Shown here: positions 54,827-62,755 of the stretch, in pieces
Layout: every line of letters begins with the position of its first letter
Numbering within the stretch: position 1 is the first letter of the stretch
Assembly: GCA_902588585.1 (NCBI GenBank)
Contig: CACIPQ010000004.1
Span: 31,987 to 95,986, forward strand
DNA from: an uncultured Pelagibacteraceae bacterium
GTDB lineage: Bacteria; Pseudomonadota; Alphaproteobacteria; Pelagibacterales; Pelagibacteraceae
Reading direction: 5' to 3'
Length of the DNA: 64,000 nt
The notes under the pieces: generated by a model
What the model saw: the letters and a program-made list of their open reading frames with translations, nothing else
The model's database searches: none
What the model was told of the DNA's origin: nothing
Program-made: the position numbers and the translations under genes

Positions 54827-55617
54827 CCAATACTTTAGAAAAAATAATTGTCGATAAGAAAAATAATATAGATAAGTTTAAAAAATCTTTTACAATTGAG
54901 GATCTTAAAAAAAAAGTATCCTCATATAAAAATTACTTAAATTTTAAAGATAAATTAAAAAAGAATGAAATTTCTGTTATTGCAGAGATAAAAAAAGCAA
55001 GTCCTTCTGCGGGTGTTATTGTTGAGAATTACGAACCTAAATCCATTGCAAAACAATACTCAAATTCTGGAGCATCTTGCCTTTCCATTTTAACAGAAGA
55101 AAATTATTTTAAAGGAAAACTAGAACATATTAGTGAGGTTAAAAAGGATGTTAAATTACCCATTCTATGTAAAGACTTTTTCATAGACCCTTATCAGGTT
55201 TATCTAGCTAAAAGTTTTGGTGCAGATGCTATTTTAATTATTCTAGCGGCTATTAATGAAAAAACCGCACAAGAAATATATAGTGTGGCTGAAGAACTAA
55301 ATTTAAGTACAATAGTAGAGGTACATACAGAAGATGAAGCTAGGAAAGCACTTAATTTCAATAATGCGATAATTGGGATCAATAATAGAAATCTTAAAAC
55401 TCTTAAAACCGATATCAAAACTACTTACGATTTACACAAAATTTTAATTAAACATTCAGGTCCACTTGTTTGCGAAAGTGGAATAAAGTCTGAAAAAGAA
55501 GTGGAAGAGATAGTTAAAAAAACAAAGATAAATAACTTCCTTATTGGTGAATCACTTCTCAAAGATTTAGACAAAAACTCATCTTTATTAAAAAGAATCG
55601 TTCAAATAAGCCCTTAA
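54823..55617 (+). CDS. trpC: indole-3-glycerol-phosphate synthase
   Basis: TIM-barrel enzyme of 264 residues closing the indole ring. Motifs are VIAEIKKASPSAGVI, SCLSILTEENYFKG, PILCKDFFIDPYQV, IVEVHTEDEA, IGINNRNLKTLKTD and CESGIKSEKEVE. It ends the trpEGDC run. The next gene is lexA directly; moaC and moeA, which I recall between trpC and lexA in many Alphaproteobacteria, are absent. Confidence 0.97.
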   Translation: MTNTLEKIIVDKKNNIDKFKKSFTIEDLKKKVSSYKNYLNFKDKLKKNEISVIAEIKKASPSAGVIVENYEPKSIAKQYSNSGASCLSILTEENYFKGKLEHISEVKKDVKLPILCKDFFIDPYQVYLAKSFGADAILIILAAINEKTAQEIYSVAEELNLSTIVEVHTEDEARKALNFNNAIIGINNRNLKTLKTDIKTTYDLHKILIKHSGPLVCESGIKSEKEVEEIVKKTKINNFLIGESLLKDLDKNSSLLKRIVQISP

Positions 55618-55649
55618 TTTAAGGCTAATTTGGCATTGATATTATAGTA

Positions 55650-55664
55650 GAACTTTTGTAGAAC
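55650..55664 (+). promoter_or_regulatory. SOS box of lexA (GAAC-N7-GAAC)
   Basis: GAAC at 55650-55653 and 55661-55664 with a 7-base spacer form the direct-repeat LexA site known from Alphaproteobacteria (GTTC-N7-GTTC on the other strand). It ends 22 bases before the lexA ATG, as expected for autorepression. An identical architecture precedes umuDC in this window. Confidence 0.92.
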
Positions 55665-55686
55665 ATAAATGTACAGGATTTGTTCT

Positions 55687-56361
55687 ATGCTTACAAAAAA
55701 ACAAAAAAACTTACTACTCTTTATTAATAAGAAAATTAGATCGACTGGTGTATCTCCTTCTTACGAGGAAATGAAAAATTCACTCAACCTTAAGTCGAAA
55801 TCTGGAATTCATCGATTAATATCGGCACTAGAAGAAAGAGGCTTTATTAAAAGGTTGGCACACAAAGCAAGAGCCCTTGAAGTAATCAAACTTCCTGAAA
55901 ATGCAAGCGCGCATGATTTATTTAACAGTTTTACACCAAGTGTAATTAAAGGCGGTTTGGATAAAAATACCGGCAAGTCTAGTAAAATTTCAGTTCTTGG
56001 ATCAATAGCTGCTGGTACACCTATAGAAGCAATACAACAAGAAGTTGATAAAGTTAATTTGCCTGCTGATTTTAATAAAAATGATGATCACTTTGGATTA
56101 AAAGTAAAAGGAGATTCTATGATCGAAGCAGGAATTAATGATGGAGATACAGTTATAATTAAAAAAAGTTCAAATGCCGACAATGGTCAAATAGCAGTAG
56201 TTCTAATTGATAATGAAGAAGCAACTTTAAAAAGGATTAGAAAAAAAGGAAATACCATTGCTCTAGAGAGTGCCAACAAGAAATATGGTACTAAAATATA
56301 CGCAGCAAAAAGAATTAAGATTCAAGGAAAATTGGTTTCTTTATATAGAAACTTCAATTAA
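55687..56361 (+). CDS. lexA: LexA repressor
   Basis: SOS repressor of 224 residues from the ATG at 55687 ([13 protein letters not shown]); a longer frame from 55669 would begin inside the operator region. N-terminal winged HTH ([32 protein letters not shown]), cleavage site Ala-Gly in SIAAGTP, catalytic Ser in [10 protein letters not shown] and Lys in [10 protein letters not shown]. Under DNA damage RecA stimulates self-cleavage. Preceded by its own SOS box and followed by gltX after 19 bases. Confidence 0.97.
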   Translation: MLTKKQKNLLLFINKKIRSTGVSPSYEEMKNSLNLKSKSGIHRLISALEERGFIKRLAHKARALEVIKLPENASAHDLFNSFTPSVIKGGLDKNTGKSSKISVLGSIAAGTPIEAIQQEVDKVNLPADFNKNDDHFGLKVKGDSMIEAGINDGDTVIIKKSSNADNGQIAVVLIDNEEATLKRIRKKGNTIALESANKKYGTKIYAAKRIKIQGKLVSLYRNFN

Positions 56362-56380
56362 AATAGTTTAATTTCAATTC

Positions 56381-57763
56381 ATGGCTTTTATTTGCAGGTT
56401 TGCACCCTCACCTACAGGACCTTTACACATTGGTGGTGTTAGAACTGCATTGTTTAATTGGTTGTTAGCTAAAAAAAATAAGGGTAAATTTTATCTCAGA
56501 ATTGAAGATACCGACAAAGAAAGATCAAAAGAAGAATTTAAAAAACAAATTATAGACTCTCTTGCTTGGATTGGAATAAAGCATGATGATAAAGAATATA
56601 TTCAGTCTAAAAATATCAACAAACATAAAGAAATTGCTGACGAACTTTTAAAAAAAGGTTTTGCTTATAAATGTTATTGTTCAGAAGAAGAAATTAAAGA
56701 ACAAAAAGAAAAATGCAAAAAACAAGGAATACCTTATATCTATAATAGAAAATGGAGAGATCCAAAAAATTTAGAAATTCCAAAAAATATTAAACCTGTA
56801 ATTAGATTTAAAAGTAAAATTTCTGGAAATTCTATTGTTAAAGATCTTGTTCAAGGTGAAATTAATATCGCAAATTCTATTATAGAAGATTTTGTTATTT
56901 TAAGACAAGATGGTTCCCCTACTTATCAATTGTCTGCTGTTGTTGATGATCATCTAATGAAAATCACACATGTGATAAGAGGTGACGATCATAAAATAAA
57001 TACTTTTAAACAAAAACAAATCTATGAAGCTATGAAATGGGACATACCTCAGTTTGCACATATCCCTCTTATTCACAGTGAAAAAGGGTCTAAGCTCTCG
57101 AAAAGGGATATGGCATCAACTATAAGTGATTACATTAAAAAGGGAATTTTGTCTGACGCTCTCAGAAATTATCTTTTACGTCTTGGCTGGGCTCATAAAG
57201 ACAAAGAAATTTTTACTTTAAAAGAAAGTATAGAACTTTTTGACCTAAAAGGAGTTGGAAAATCACCATCAAAATTAGATTTAACCAGAATACTTTCATT
57301 AAATGAACATTACATTAAGCACATGGAAGAAAAGGAATTGTTTGAATTATTTAAAACTTTTGCTCAAAAATTTAGAAAAAATATAGATGCTTCTAAGGAA
57401 AAATCTATTCTTGAATCAATGAGTTTTTTAAAAAATAAAGCTAAGACACTTGATGATATTTACTGTAATTCTGAATATATTTTACAAGACAATATTAAAA
57501 TTTCTCCTGAAGATTCTAAGCTTTTAGATTCTACTTCTAAAAATATTATAAAAGATTTTCTTGTTGAATTTGAAAAAATGTCAAATATAACTAAAGAAAA
57601 TCTTGAAAAAACAGTTAAAGAATTAATTGATAAACATAAAACAAATTTTAAAGGTGTTGGTCAGCCCTTAAGAATTGTTTTAACAGGCTCCAGATTTGGT
57701 CCTGGTATCTACGATATCATCCTCTCTTTATCGAAAGATGAAGTCATAAAAAGACTTTCTTGA
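56381..57763 (+). CDS. gltX: glutamyl-tRNA synthetase
   Basis: Class I synthetase of 460 residues, HIGH-type motif PSPTGPLHIGGVRTALFNWL at the start and KMSKS-type KLSKRDMAST. In the zinc-like region two cysteines (CYCSEEE) are kept, but the later Cys of the typical Y-D-G-x-C-R is replaced (YNRKWRD), so zinc binding is probably lost. Whether it also charges tRNA-Gln for later amidation cannot be read from the sequence. Confidence 0.95.
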   Translation: MAFICRFAPSPTGPLHIGGVRTALFNWLLAKKNKGKFYLRIEDTDKERSKEEFKKQIIDSLAWIGIKHDDKEYIQSKNINKHKEIADELLKKGFAYKCYCSEEEIKEQKEKCKKQGIPYIYNRKWRDPKNLEIPKNIKPVIRFKSKISGNSIVKDLVQGEINIANSIIEDFVILRQDGSPTYQLSAVVDDHLMKITHVIRGDDHKINTFKQKQIYEAMKWDIPQFAHIPLIHSEKGSKLSKRDMASTISDYIKKGILSDALRNYLLRLGWAHKDKEIFTLKESIELFDLKGVGKSPSKLDLTRILSLNEHYIKHMEEKELFELFKTFAQKFRKNIDASKEKSILESMSFLKNKAKTLDDIYCNSEYILQDNIKISPEDSKLLDSTSKNIIKDFLVEFEKMSNITKENLEKTVKELIDKHKTNFKGVGQPLRIVLTGSRFGPGIYDIILSLSKDEVIKRLS

Positions 57764-57801
57764 ATTAAAACTTGACGATTTAATATCTTACATTTATAAA
57801 A

Positions 57802-57816
57802 GAACAAATCAAGAAC
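57802..57816 (+). promoter_or_regulatory. SOS box of umuDC (GAAC-N7-GAAC)
   Basis: GAAC at 57802-57805 and 57813-57816 with a 7-base spacer, ending 4 bases before the umuD ATG. Same form as the lexA box. The close position means LexA would cover the start of the message and the ribosome-binding region of the gene. Confidence 0.92.
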
Positions 57817-57820
57817 ATTT

Positions 57821-58204
57821 ATGAAGTTAAAATTACCTTTTTATATTCACAAAGTTGGAGCTGGTTTTCCATCTCCTGCCACTGATTACATTGAAGATGA
57901 TGTAGATTTAAATTCACACTTAATAAAAAATGCACCAGCAACATTTATAATAAGAGTCCAAGGAAAATCCATGAATGAAGTTGGTATTCATGACGGAGAT
58001 TTACTAATTGTAGACAGAAGTATTAATCCAAAAAATTTGTCAACCGTAATAGCAAATGTAAATGAAGAATTGGTAGTAAAAACCTTTTTAAAAGAAAAAG
58101 ACAATAATTATCTAAGATCAGGTCAAAATAAACTAGAACTAAAAGAAAATCCAAGTGTAATAATTTGGGGAGTAGTTACATATGTCATTCATAAATTCCA
58201 CTAA
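57821..58204 (+). CDS. umuD: UmuD-like SOS mutagenesis peptidase
   Basis: S24 peptidase of 127 residues. AGFPSPATDYIEDDVDLN matches the UmuD cleavage region (Ala14-Gly15 here), catalytic Ser50 (VQGKSMNE) and Lys87 (LVVKTF) are 37 residues apart as in E. coli UmuD. The N-terminal arm before the cleavage site is only 14 residues, shorter than the 24 in E. coli. It overlaps umuC by 23 bases and is preceded by an SOS box. Confidence 0.94.
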   Translation: MKLKLPFYIHKVGAGFPSPATDYIEDDVDLNSHLIKNAPATFIIRVQGKSMNEVGIHDGDLLIVDRSINPKNLSTVIANVNEELVVKTFLKEKDNNYLRSGQNKLELKENPSVIIWGVVTYVIHKFH

Positions 58205-59456
58205 AAAAATTGCTCTTGTAGACTGCAATTCTTTTTATGTTTCGTGCGAGAGACTATTTAATCCTAAAATACAATACAAACCTGTTGTTGTTCTGTCTAA
58301 CAATGATGGATGTGTAATTTCCAGATCTAATCAAGCCAAAGCTCTAGGAATAAAAATGGGTGAACCTTACTTTAAAGTAAAAGAATTAATTAAAAAGAAT
58401 AAAGTTCACATTTTTTCATCTAACTATGCTCTTTATGGTGATTTATCTAGAAGAGTAATGAAAGTATTAAAAACTTTTTCGCTGAATGTTGAAATTTATT
58501 CAATTGATGAAGCTTTCATTGATTTGTCTTTTTTAAATGAAAAAGAAATAGAAAATTATGGAAAAGAAATAAGAGAAAAAGTTCTGAAATGGACAGGAAT
58601 ACCTACAAGCGTTGGAATTTCATCAACAAAAACATTAAGTAAAGTTGCAAATCATATTGCTAAAAAAGAGAAAACAGGAGTTATGTATTTATATAAAAAC
58701 ATAGACGAAAAACTTAAAAATTTTCCTGTAGAGGATGTTTGGGGTGTAGGAAAACAATTAACAAAGTTTTATACTAAGAATGGAATAGATAATGCTTATC
58801 AGTTAAAAAATGTCTCGAATACTTGGGTTAAAAAAAGAACAAATGTACTGGGGTCAAAAACTGCCATGGAATTACGTGGTGTTTCTTGTATTGGTTTAGA
58901 TGTACATGAAGAAAAAAGGAAAAATTGTTGTGTTTCAAGATCTTTCGGGAAAAAAGTAACAAATTTACAGAAATTAGAAGAAGCGATAACTACTTATTGT
59001 TTAAATGCTGCAGAAAAAATAAGAGCAGATGATCAGGTCAGTAAAAGATTAACAGTTTTTATAAGAACAAGTCCTTTTAATAAAAATAGAAAACATTATT
59101 CTAATGCACACACGATTGATCTTCCAATAGCAACTAGTAACAGTATAGAATTAATAAAAAATGCAAGAAAGGCTTTAAAGAATATATACAAAACTGGATA
59201 TTTTTATCAAAAAGTTGGGATAATTTTGTCTAAATTAAAAGAATCCGAAAGTAGTGAAATTAATTTACTAACTCCTATCTTAGAAAAAAAATCAAAAACA
59301 TTAATGAGAGCAATTGACTATACAAATATGAGGTATGGAAGAAATGCCATCAGCATTGCACAGGCCGGTATAGACAAGGTTTGGAAAATGAGGAGAAAAC
59401 ATTCATCACGTATTGATACAGCATCATTTGACTCTTTGCCAAAAATTAGAATATAA
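58182..59456 (+). CDS. umuC: UmuC-like Y-family DNA polymerase V subunit
   Basis: Translesion polymerase of 424 residues with LVDCNSFYVSCERLF and the catalytic SIDEAFIDLS, PTSVGISSTKTLSKVAN, and VWGVGKQLTKF (helix-hairpin-helix). The C-terminal little-finger domain and tail (RYGRNAISIAQAGIDKVWKMRR) are present. With UmuD it forms Pol V after SOS induction. The stop codon is 4-5 bases from the start of the TPP riboswitch, so read-through into the next gene is likely. Confidence 0.96.
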   Translation: MSFINSTKKIALVDCNSFYVSCERLFNPKIQYKPVVVLSNNDGCVISRSNQAKALGIKMGEPYFKVKELIKKNKVHIFSSNYALYGDLSRRVMKVLKTFSLNVEIYSIDEAFIDLSFLNEKEIENYGKEIREKVLKWTGIPTSVGISSTKTLSKVANHIAKKEKTGVMYLYKNIDEKLKNFPVEDVWGVGKQLTKFYTKNGIDNAYQLKNVSNTWVKKRTNVLGSKTAMELRGVSCIGLDVHEEKRKNCCVSRSFGKKVTNLQKLEEAITTYCLNAAEKIRADDQVSKRLTVFIRTSPFNKNRKHYSNAHTIDLPIATSNSIELIKNARKALKNIYKTGYFYQKVGIILSKLKESESSEINLLTPILEKKSKTLMRAIDYTNMRYGRNAISIAQAGIDKVWKMRRKHSSRIDTASFDSLPKIRI

Positions 59457-59459
59457 TAA

Positions 59460-59524
59460 GCGGCGGGGTGTCAAACGACTGAGATTATACCCGAGGAACC
59501 TGACCGGTAATTCAGTGAGGGAAT
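59460..59524 (+). promoter_or_regulatory. TPP riboswitch (thi box), very compact
   Basis: The conserved core is present in order: GGGGTG (59465-59470), CTGAGATTATACCC (59479-59492), GAACCTGA (59496-59503) and TGAGGGAA (59516-59523). P3 is minimal, at most two pairs (TC/GA around an AAAC loop), so the whole aptamer is only about 65 bases. The final GAGGGA lies 3 bases before the ATG at 59525 and is the only plausible Shine-Dalgarno sequence, so TPP binding would directly block translation. Confidence 0.88.
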
Positions 59525-60394
59525 ATGAAAACAAAATTAGCACTTGAATGGTTTATAAATCCTGATCACCTACCCTTTATTGTAGGTTTAGATAAGGGAT
59601 TGTATAAAAAAAATAATATTGAATTAGAAATTATAGAACCAGAAGGTCACTATGATGGTTTCAAGGAACTAGCAGAAAATAATATTCAATTAGCTACAAA
59701 TGAACCTCTACACTTAATTGAAAAATATCAAAAAAATATTTGCTCAATTGGTAACTTTTTTGAAACCAATGGAGGTATCATTTTCACAACTAAAGGTTAT
59801 GAAAATCTTATCAATGGAAAAGAAGTTAAAATAACTTCACCAGTGAGTAATCCAGTAACTGACAAAATAGCTAATGATATTGTTGAAAAATATTTAAAAA
59901 AAATTGGAAAAACAAATAATAATATTAAAATTGTTGCTAATGACTTTTATCATATCAAACATCTTAAAGCTGGATTTGATGCAGCCTGGTTGTGCTTTGA
60001 AAACTTTGAGGGTGTTGAATCTAAACTAGAAGGTTTAGAAGTTAAAAAATTGTATTTAGAAGACGTTAAAATACCTAATTTTTGTGCTCTTGATGTTTTT
60101 GCTTCTAAAACATTCGCTAATTCAAATAAGAATATAATTAATGATTTTAAATCTGTATCTCAGGAAAGTATTAAAATTTTAAATGCTGACTTAGATTATT
60201 CTAAATCTTCATATTATACTTATACAAAAACCAAACCCAGTCCTTTGATGGATAATATTATTAAAGATACAATTCACAGATTTAAAAATCCCTTTGAGAA
60301 TTCAAAGGCTAAATGGAAAAACTTGCATCAATACGTAGTTACCCAAAAAATTTCTGATATATCAGATGCTCAATATAACGATATGTTTATTTAG
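59525..60394 (+). CDS. ThiY/THI5-like (NMT1 family) protein without signal peptide
   Basis: A 289-residue periplasmic-binding-protein fold of the NMT1/THI5 family: LEWFINPDHLPFIVGLDKG at the start (compare NW...YHLPLF in yeast Thi5), LEIIEPEGHYDG, ATNEPLHLIEKY (His63) and AGFDAAWLCFENFEG. No signal peptide or lipobox is visible, so it is predicted cytoplasmic, unlike ThiY. No ThiX/ThiZ genes are nearby. The THI5 signature CCCFC is missing and the PLP-binding Lys position aligns with Asn, but the His equivalent to His66 is kept. Thiamin-pyrimidine metabolism is secure from the TPP riboswitch; enzyme versus binding protein is open. Confidence 0.72.
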   Translation: MKTKLALEWFINPDHLPFIVGLDKGLYKKNNIELEIIEPEGHYDGFKELAENNIQLATNEPLHLIEKYQKNICSIGNFFETNGGIIFTTKGYENLINGKEVKITSPVSNPVTDKIANDIVEKYLKKIGKTNNNIKIVANDFYHIKHLKAGFDAAWLCFENFEGVESKLEGLEVKKLYLEDVKIPNFCALDVFASKTFANSNKNIINDFKSVSQESIKILNADLDYSKSSYYTYTKTKPSPLMDNIIKDTIHRFKNPFENSKAKWKNLHQYVVTQKISDISDAQYNDMFI

Positions 60395-60396
60395 TG

Positions 60397-60963
60397 TTAG
60401 GATAGAGCTTTATTGGGACCAGGCTCAAAATTTACTTGGATAGGACCTTTTTCTTTTTCGCCATCACACTTTCTTAAAAAATGATACATAGACACATCCT
60501 TCATGTCTATTGGGATTGTTATTTCTGAAGTAAAATTTTTATTAATGTTTATAGTTATTCTTTTAATTGAACTACTTTTAAGGTCGCCCTCTTTTGTATA
60601 ATTGCGATAAGGTAAATAAAACACTTTGAGAGGATTAATATTTAAAGCTTCATCAAGTTGTTGAGAAATTTTTTCAATTTCCAAGATTCTTTTATAATCT
60701 CCCAAATTTTCAAACATTATAAGAGTCTCAAAAGCTCTGTTAGAATTATTTTTGTAAAAGAATCCTTCTTCTTTGCTAATTAAAAATTGAGATTCAGGAA
60801 CGACTGATAAAAGTCCTGCCTCTTCATCCATGTCAGCTAACGTTTCACTATATATTTGACCAGATTCCATTACAGCAGTAGCTGCAATAGGTTTGCACGT
60901 ATAAATTTTATCTTGAGCAAAGGCAGTTGTAGAAATTAATAGAAATATTAATAAGAATCGCAT
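60397..60963 (-). CDS. exported protein of unknown function
   Basis: A 188-residue protein I cannot assign. It has a clear signal peptide (MRFLLIFLLISTTAFA-QD), one Cys close to the mature N-terminus (YTCKP) and one near the C-terminus (RKCDGE) that could form a disulfide, and a beta-rich middle (SSSIKRITININKNFTSEI). It is convergent with the ThiY/THI5-like gene (2 bases apart) and has its own 95-base upstream region, so it is probably monocistronic. Confidence 0.6.
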   Translation of the reverse strand: MRFLLIFLLISTTAFAQDKIYTCKPIAATAVMESGQIYSETLADMDEEAGLLSVVPESQFLISKEEGFFYKNNSNRAFETLIMFENLGDYKRILEIEKISQQLDEALNINPLKVFYLPYRNYTKEGDLKSSSIKRITININKNFTSEITIPIDMKDVSMYHFLRKCDGEKEKGPIQVNFEPGPNKALS

Positions 60964-61058
60964 TCTCCTTTAGAACATAAACAGATGGTTTTATTGGGTC
61001 TAAATCTTGTTAAAACAATGATACGTTTCTTTAATTTTAAAATTTTTTAGTATTTTCA

Positions 61059-62186
61059 TTAAAGATTGCTTATTAACACAGAGCTAGCAATTTCAGATGA
61101 TTTTGCTGTCTTGAAATCACTAATAATTCCCTGTGTTTTTGTTATTTGTTTTTCCATAGACTGTTTGTCACTTAAAAGTTTATCAACGGTATTATAAATA
61201 TTAGTGGGATTGCATTTAGATTGCAATAACTCAGGAATTACTTCTTCATTAGCGGCAATGTTAATAATGTTTGCAAATTTAACTTTGACTAACATTTTAA
61301 CAATAAAAAAATTAATCATGCCCATCTTATAAATAATGATAGATGGTATTTTTGCATTACAAATTTCAAGTGAGATCGTTCCAGATTTAGCTACCGCAAA
61401 CATTGATGATTTAAGTATATGAGATTTAATTTTTTCATCCCCTATGGCACCACAATTTTTAAATCCTTCTTTTAATAAAAGATTTTGGATTAATTGTACA
61501 TGTTCAGCTGTAGAGTGAAAAACAAAAAACAAATCCCTGTACTTCTCATTCATTTTTTTAACAAATTTAAATAATATTGGAGTTAAAACATTAATCTCAG
61601 ACAATCTACTTCCAGGATAAATAGAAAAAATTTTTTTGTTATCTTTAATGATTTGGCTAATATCAACTTTACTTTTATCACCTTCCTCTAATAAAGGATG
61701 TCCTGTAAAGGTTGATTGAATACCTTCTTTATCAAAGTATTTCTTCTCAAATGGAAATAGAAACAAAACATGATCTAAAAAGGATTTAAGCTGCTTAACT
61801 CTATGCTCTCTCCAAACCCAAACCTGCGGGGCAACAAAATGAATTGTTTTTATACTCGGATCTTTTTTTTTAACTTCTTTTGCTACACGTAGGGTAAAAT
61901 CAGGACTATCTATCGAAAACAGAATATCTGGTTTAAATTTGAGAACTTCTTTTACTGTTTCATTTATTTTACTCTTGATTTTGAAAATGTTTAATAAAAC
62001 TCTTGTAAATCCAAGGTAGGTGATTTCCTTTAAATCATAAATAGATTTAATGCCTAAAGCTTTTAAATGTTCGCCACCAACTGATAAATATTCAATGTCT
62101 GATCTTGATTCTTTAAGTTTAGCAACAATTTTTGAAGCTAATTTATCTCCTGATGGTTCGCCTGTTAAAACAAATATTTTTTTCAT
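61059..62186 (-). CDS. lpxB: lipid-A-disaccharide synthase
   Basis: Glycosyltransferase joining UDP-2,3-diacylglucosamine and lipid X, 375 residues. Motifs: FVLTGEPSGDKLASKIV at the start, SIDSPDFTLRVAKEVK, HFVAPQVWVWREHRVKQLK, FTGHPLLE, IYPGSRLSEI and AKSGTISLEICN. I use the ATG at 62186, which overlaps the msrA TGA (ATGA); the TTG two codons upstream is less likely. Same run as lpxI, with two unrelated genes in between. Confidence 0.95.
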   Translation of the reverse strand: MKKIFVLTGEPSGDKLASKIVAKLKESRSDIEYLSVGGEHLKALGIKSIYDLKEITYLGFTRVLLNIFKIKSKINETVKEVLKFKPDILFSIDSPDFTLRVAKEVKKKDPSIKTIHFVAPQVWVWREHRVKQLKSFLDHVLFLFPFEKKYFDKEGIQSTFTGHPLLEEGDKSKVDISQIIKDNKKIFSIYPGSRLSEINVLTPILFKFVKKMNEKYRDLFFVFHSTAEHVQLIQNLLLKEGFKNCGAIGDEKIKSHILKSSMFAVAKSGTISLEICNAKIPSIIIYKMGMINFFIVKMLVKVKFANIINIAANEEVIPELLQSKCNPTNIYNTVDKLLSDKQSMEKQITKTQGIISDFKTAKSSEIASSVLISNL

Positions 62187-62755
62187 CCCCAAATCTTATT
62201 TAAAGTTTCTTCTCTTTGACAACCTTTTTTATACATCAAGTATCTTATAAAGTTTTTTTCATAATAATCTTGGTGATATGTTTCTGCTACATAAAATTCT
62301 TTAAACTTTTTAATATAGGTTACAACTTGTTTGTTAAATTTTCGTTCAATATTTTTTACTGATTTATCTATTATATTTTTTTGTTCTGAATTCTCAAAAA
62401 AAACTACAGATTTATAACTTTCCCCCTTATCACAAAACTGACCCTCTTTATCAAATGGATCAATATTGATCCAATAGATATCAAGTAATTTTGAAAAATT
62501 TGTTTTTGAAGTATCGTATGTGATTTCTAAAGTTTCATAATGTCCTGTTGTATTTTTTACAACGTCTTCATATTTCGGGTTTTTAAGATGTCCACCTGAG
62601 TATCCTGATGTAGTTTTCAGAACACCTTCGACTTCGTCAAATGACTCCTCCATACACCAAAAGCAGCCACCTGCAAAATAAACCTTGGTTATATTATCTG
62701 CAAATAAGTTGGTCGAAAATATTGAAAAATAAATTATTAAAAAGATTTTCTTCAT
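62183..62755 (-). CDS. msrA: peptide methionine sulfoxide reductase A, exported
   Basis: Repairs oxidised methionine (S-sulfoxide) in proteins. The catalytic motif is AGGCFWCMEESFDEVEG, then TSGYSGGHLKNPKYEDV, GHYETLEITYD and the later AETYHQDYYEKN. The N-terminus MKKIFLIIYFSIFSTNLFA is a signal peptide, so it acts in the periplasm; many MsrA are cytoplasmic. C-terminal Cys (KKGCQRE) could be the resolving cysteine. It overlaps the PQQ-type dehydrogenase and lpxB by 4 bases each. Confidence 0.94.
   Translation of the reverse strand: MKKIFLIIYFSIFSTNLFADNITKVYFAGGCFWCMEESFDEVEGVLKTTSGYSGGHLKNPKYEDVVKNTTGHYETLEITYDTSKTNFSKLLDIYWINIDPFDKEGQFCDKGESYKSVVFFENSEQKNIIDKSVKNIERKFNKQVVTYIKKFKEFYVAETYHQDYYEKNFIRYLMYKKGCQREETLNKIWG

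Noticed and set aside
55669..55686. Upstream ATG for lexA
   Set aside because: It lies just after the SOS box and adds residues not seen in LexA; MLTKKQ is the usual family start.
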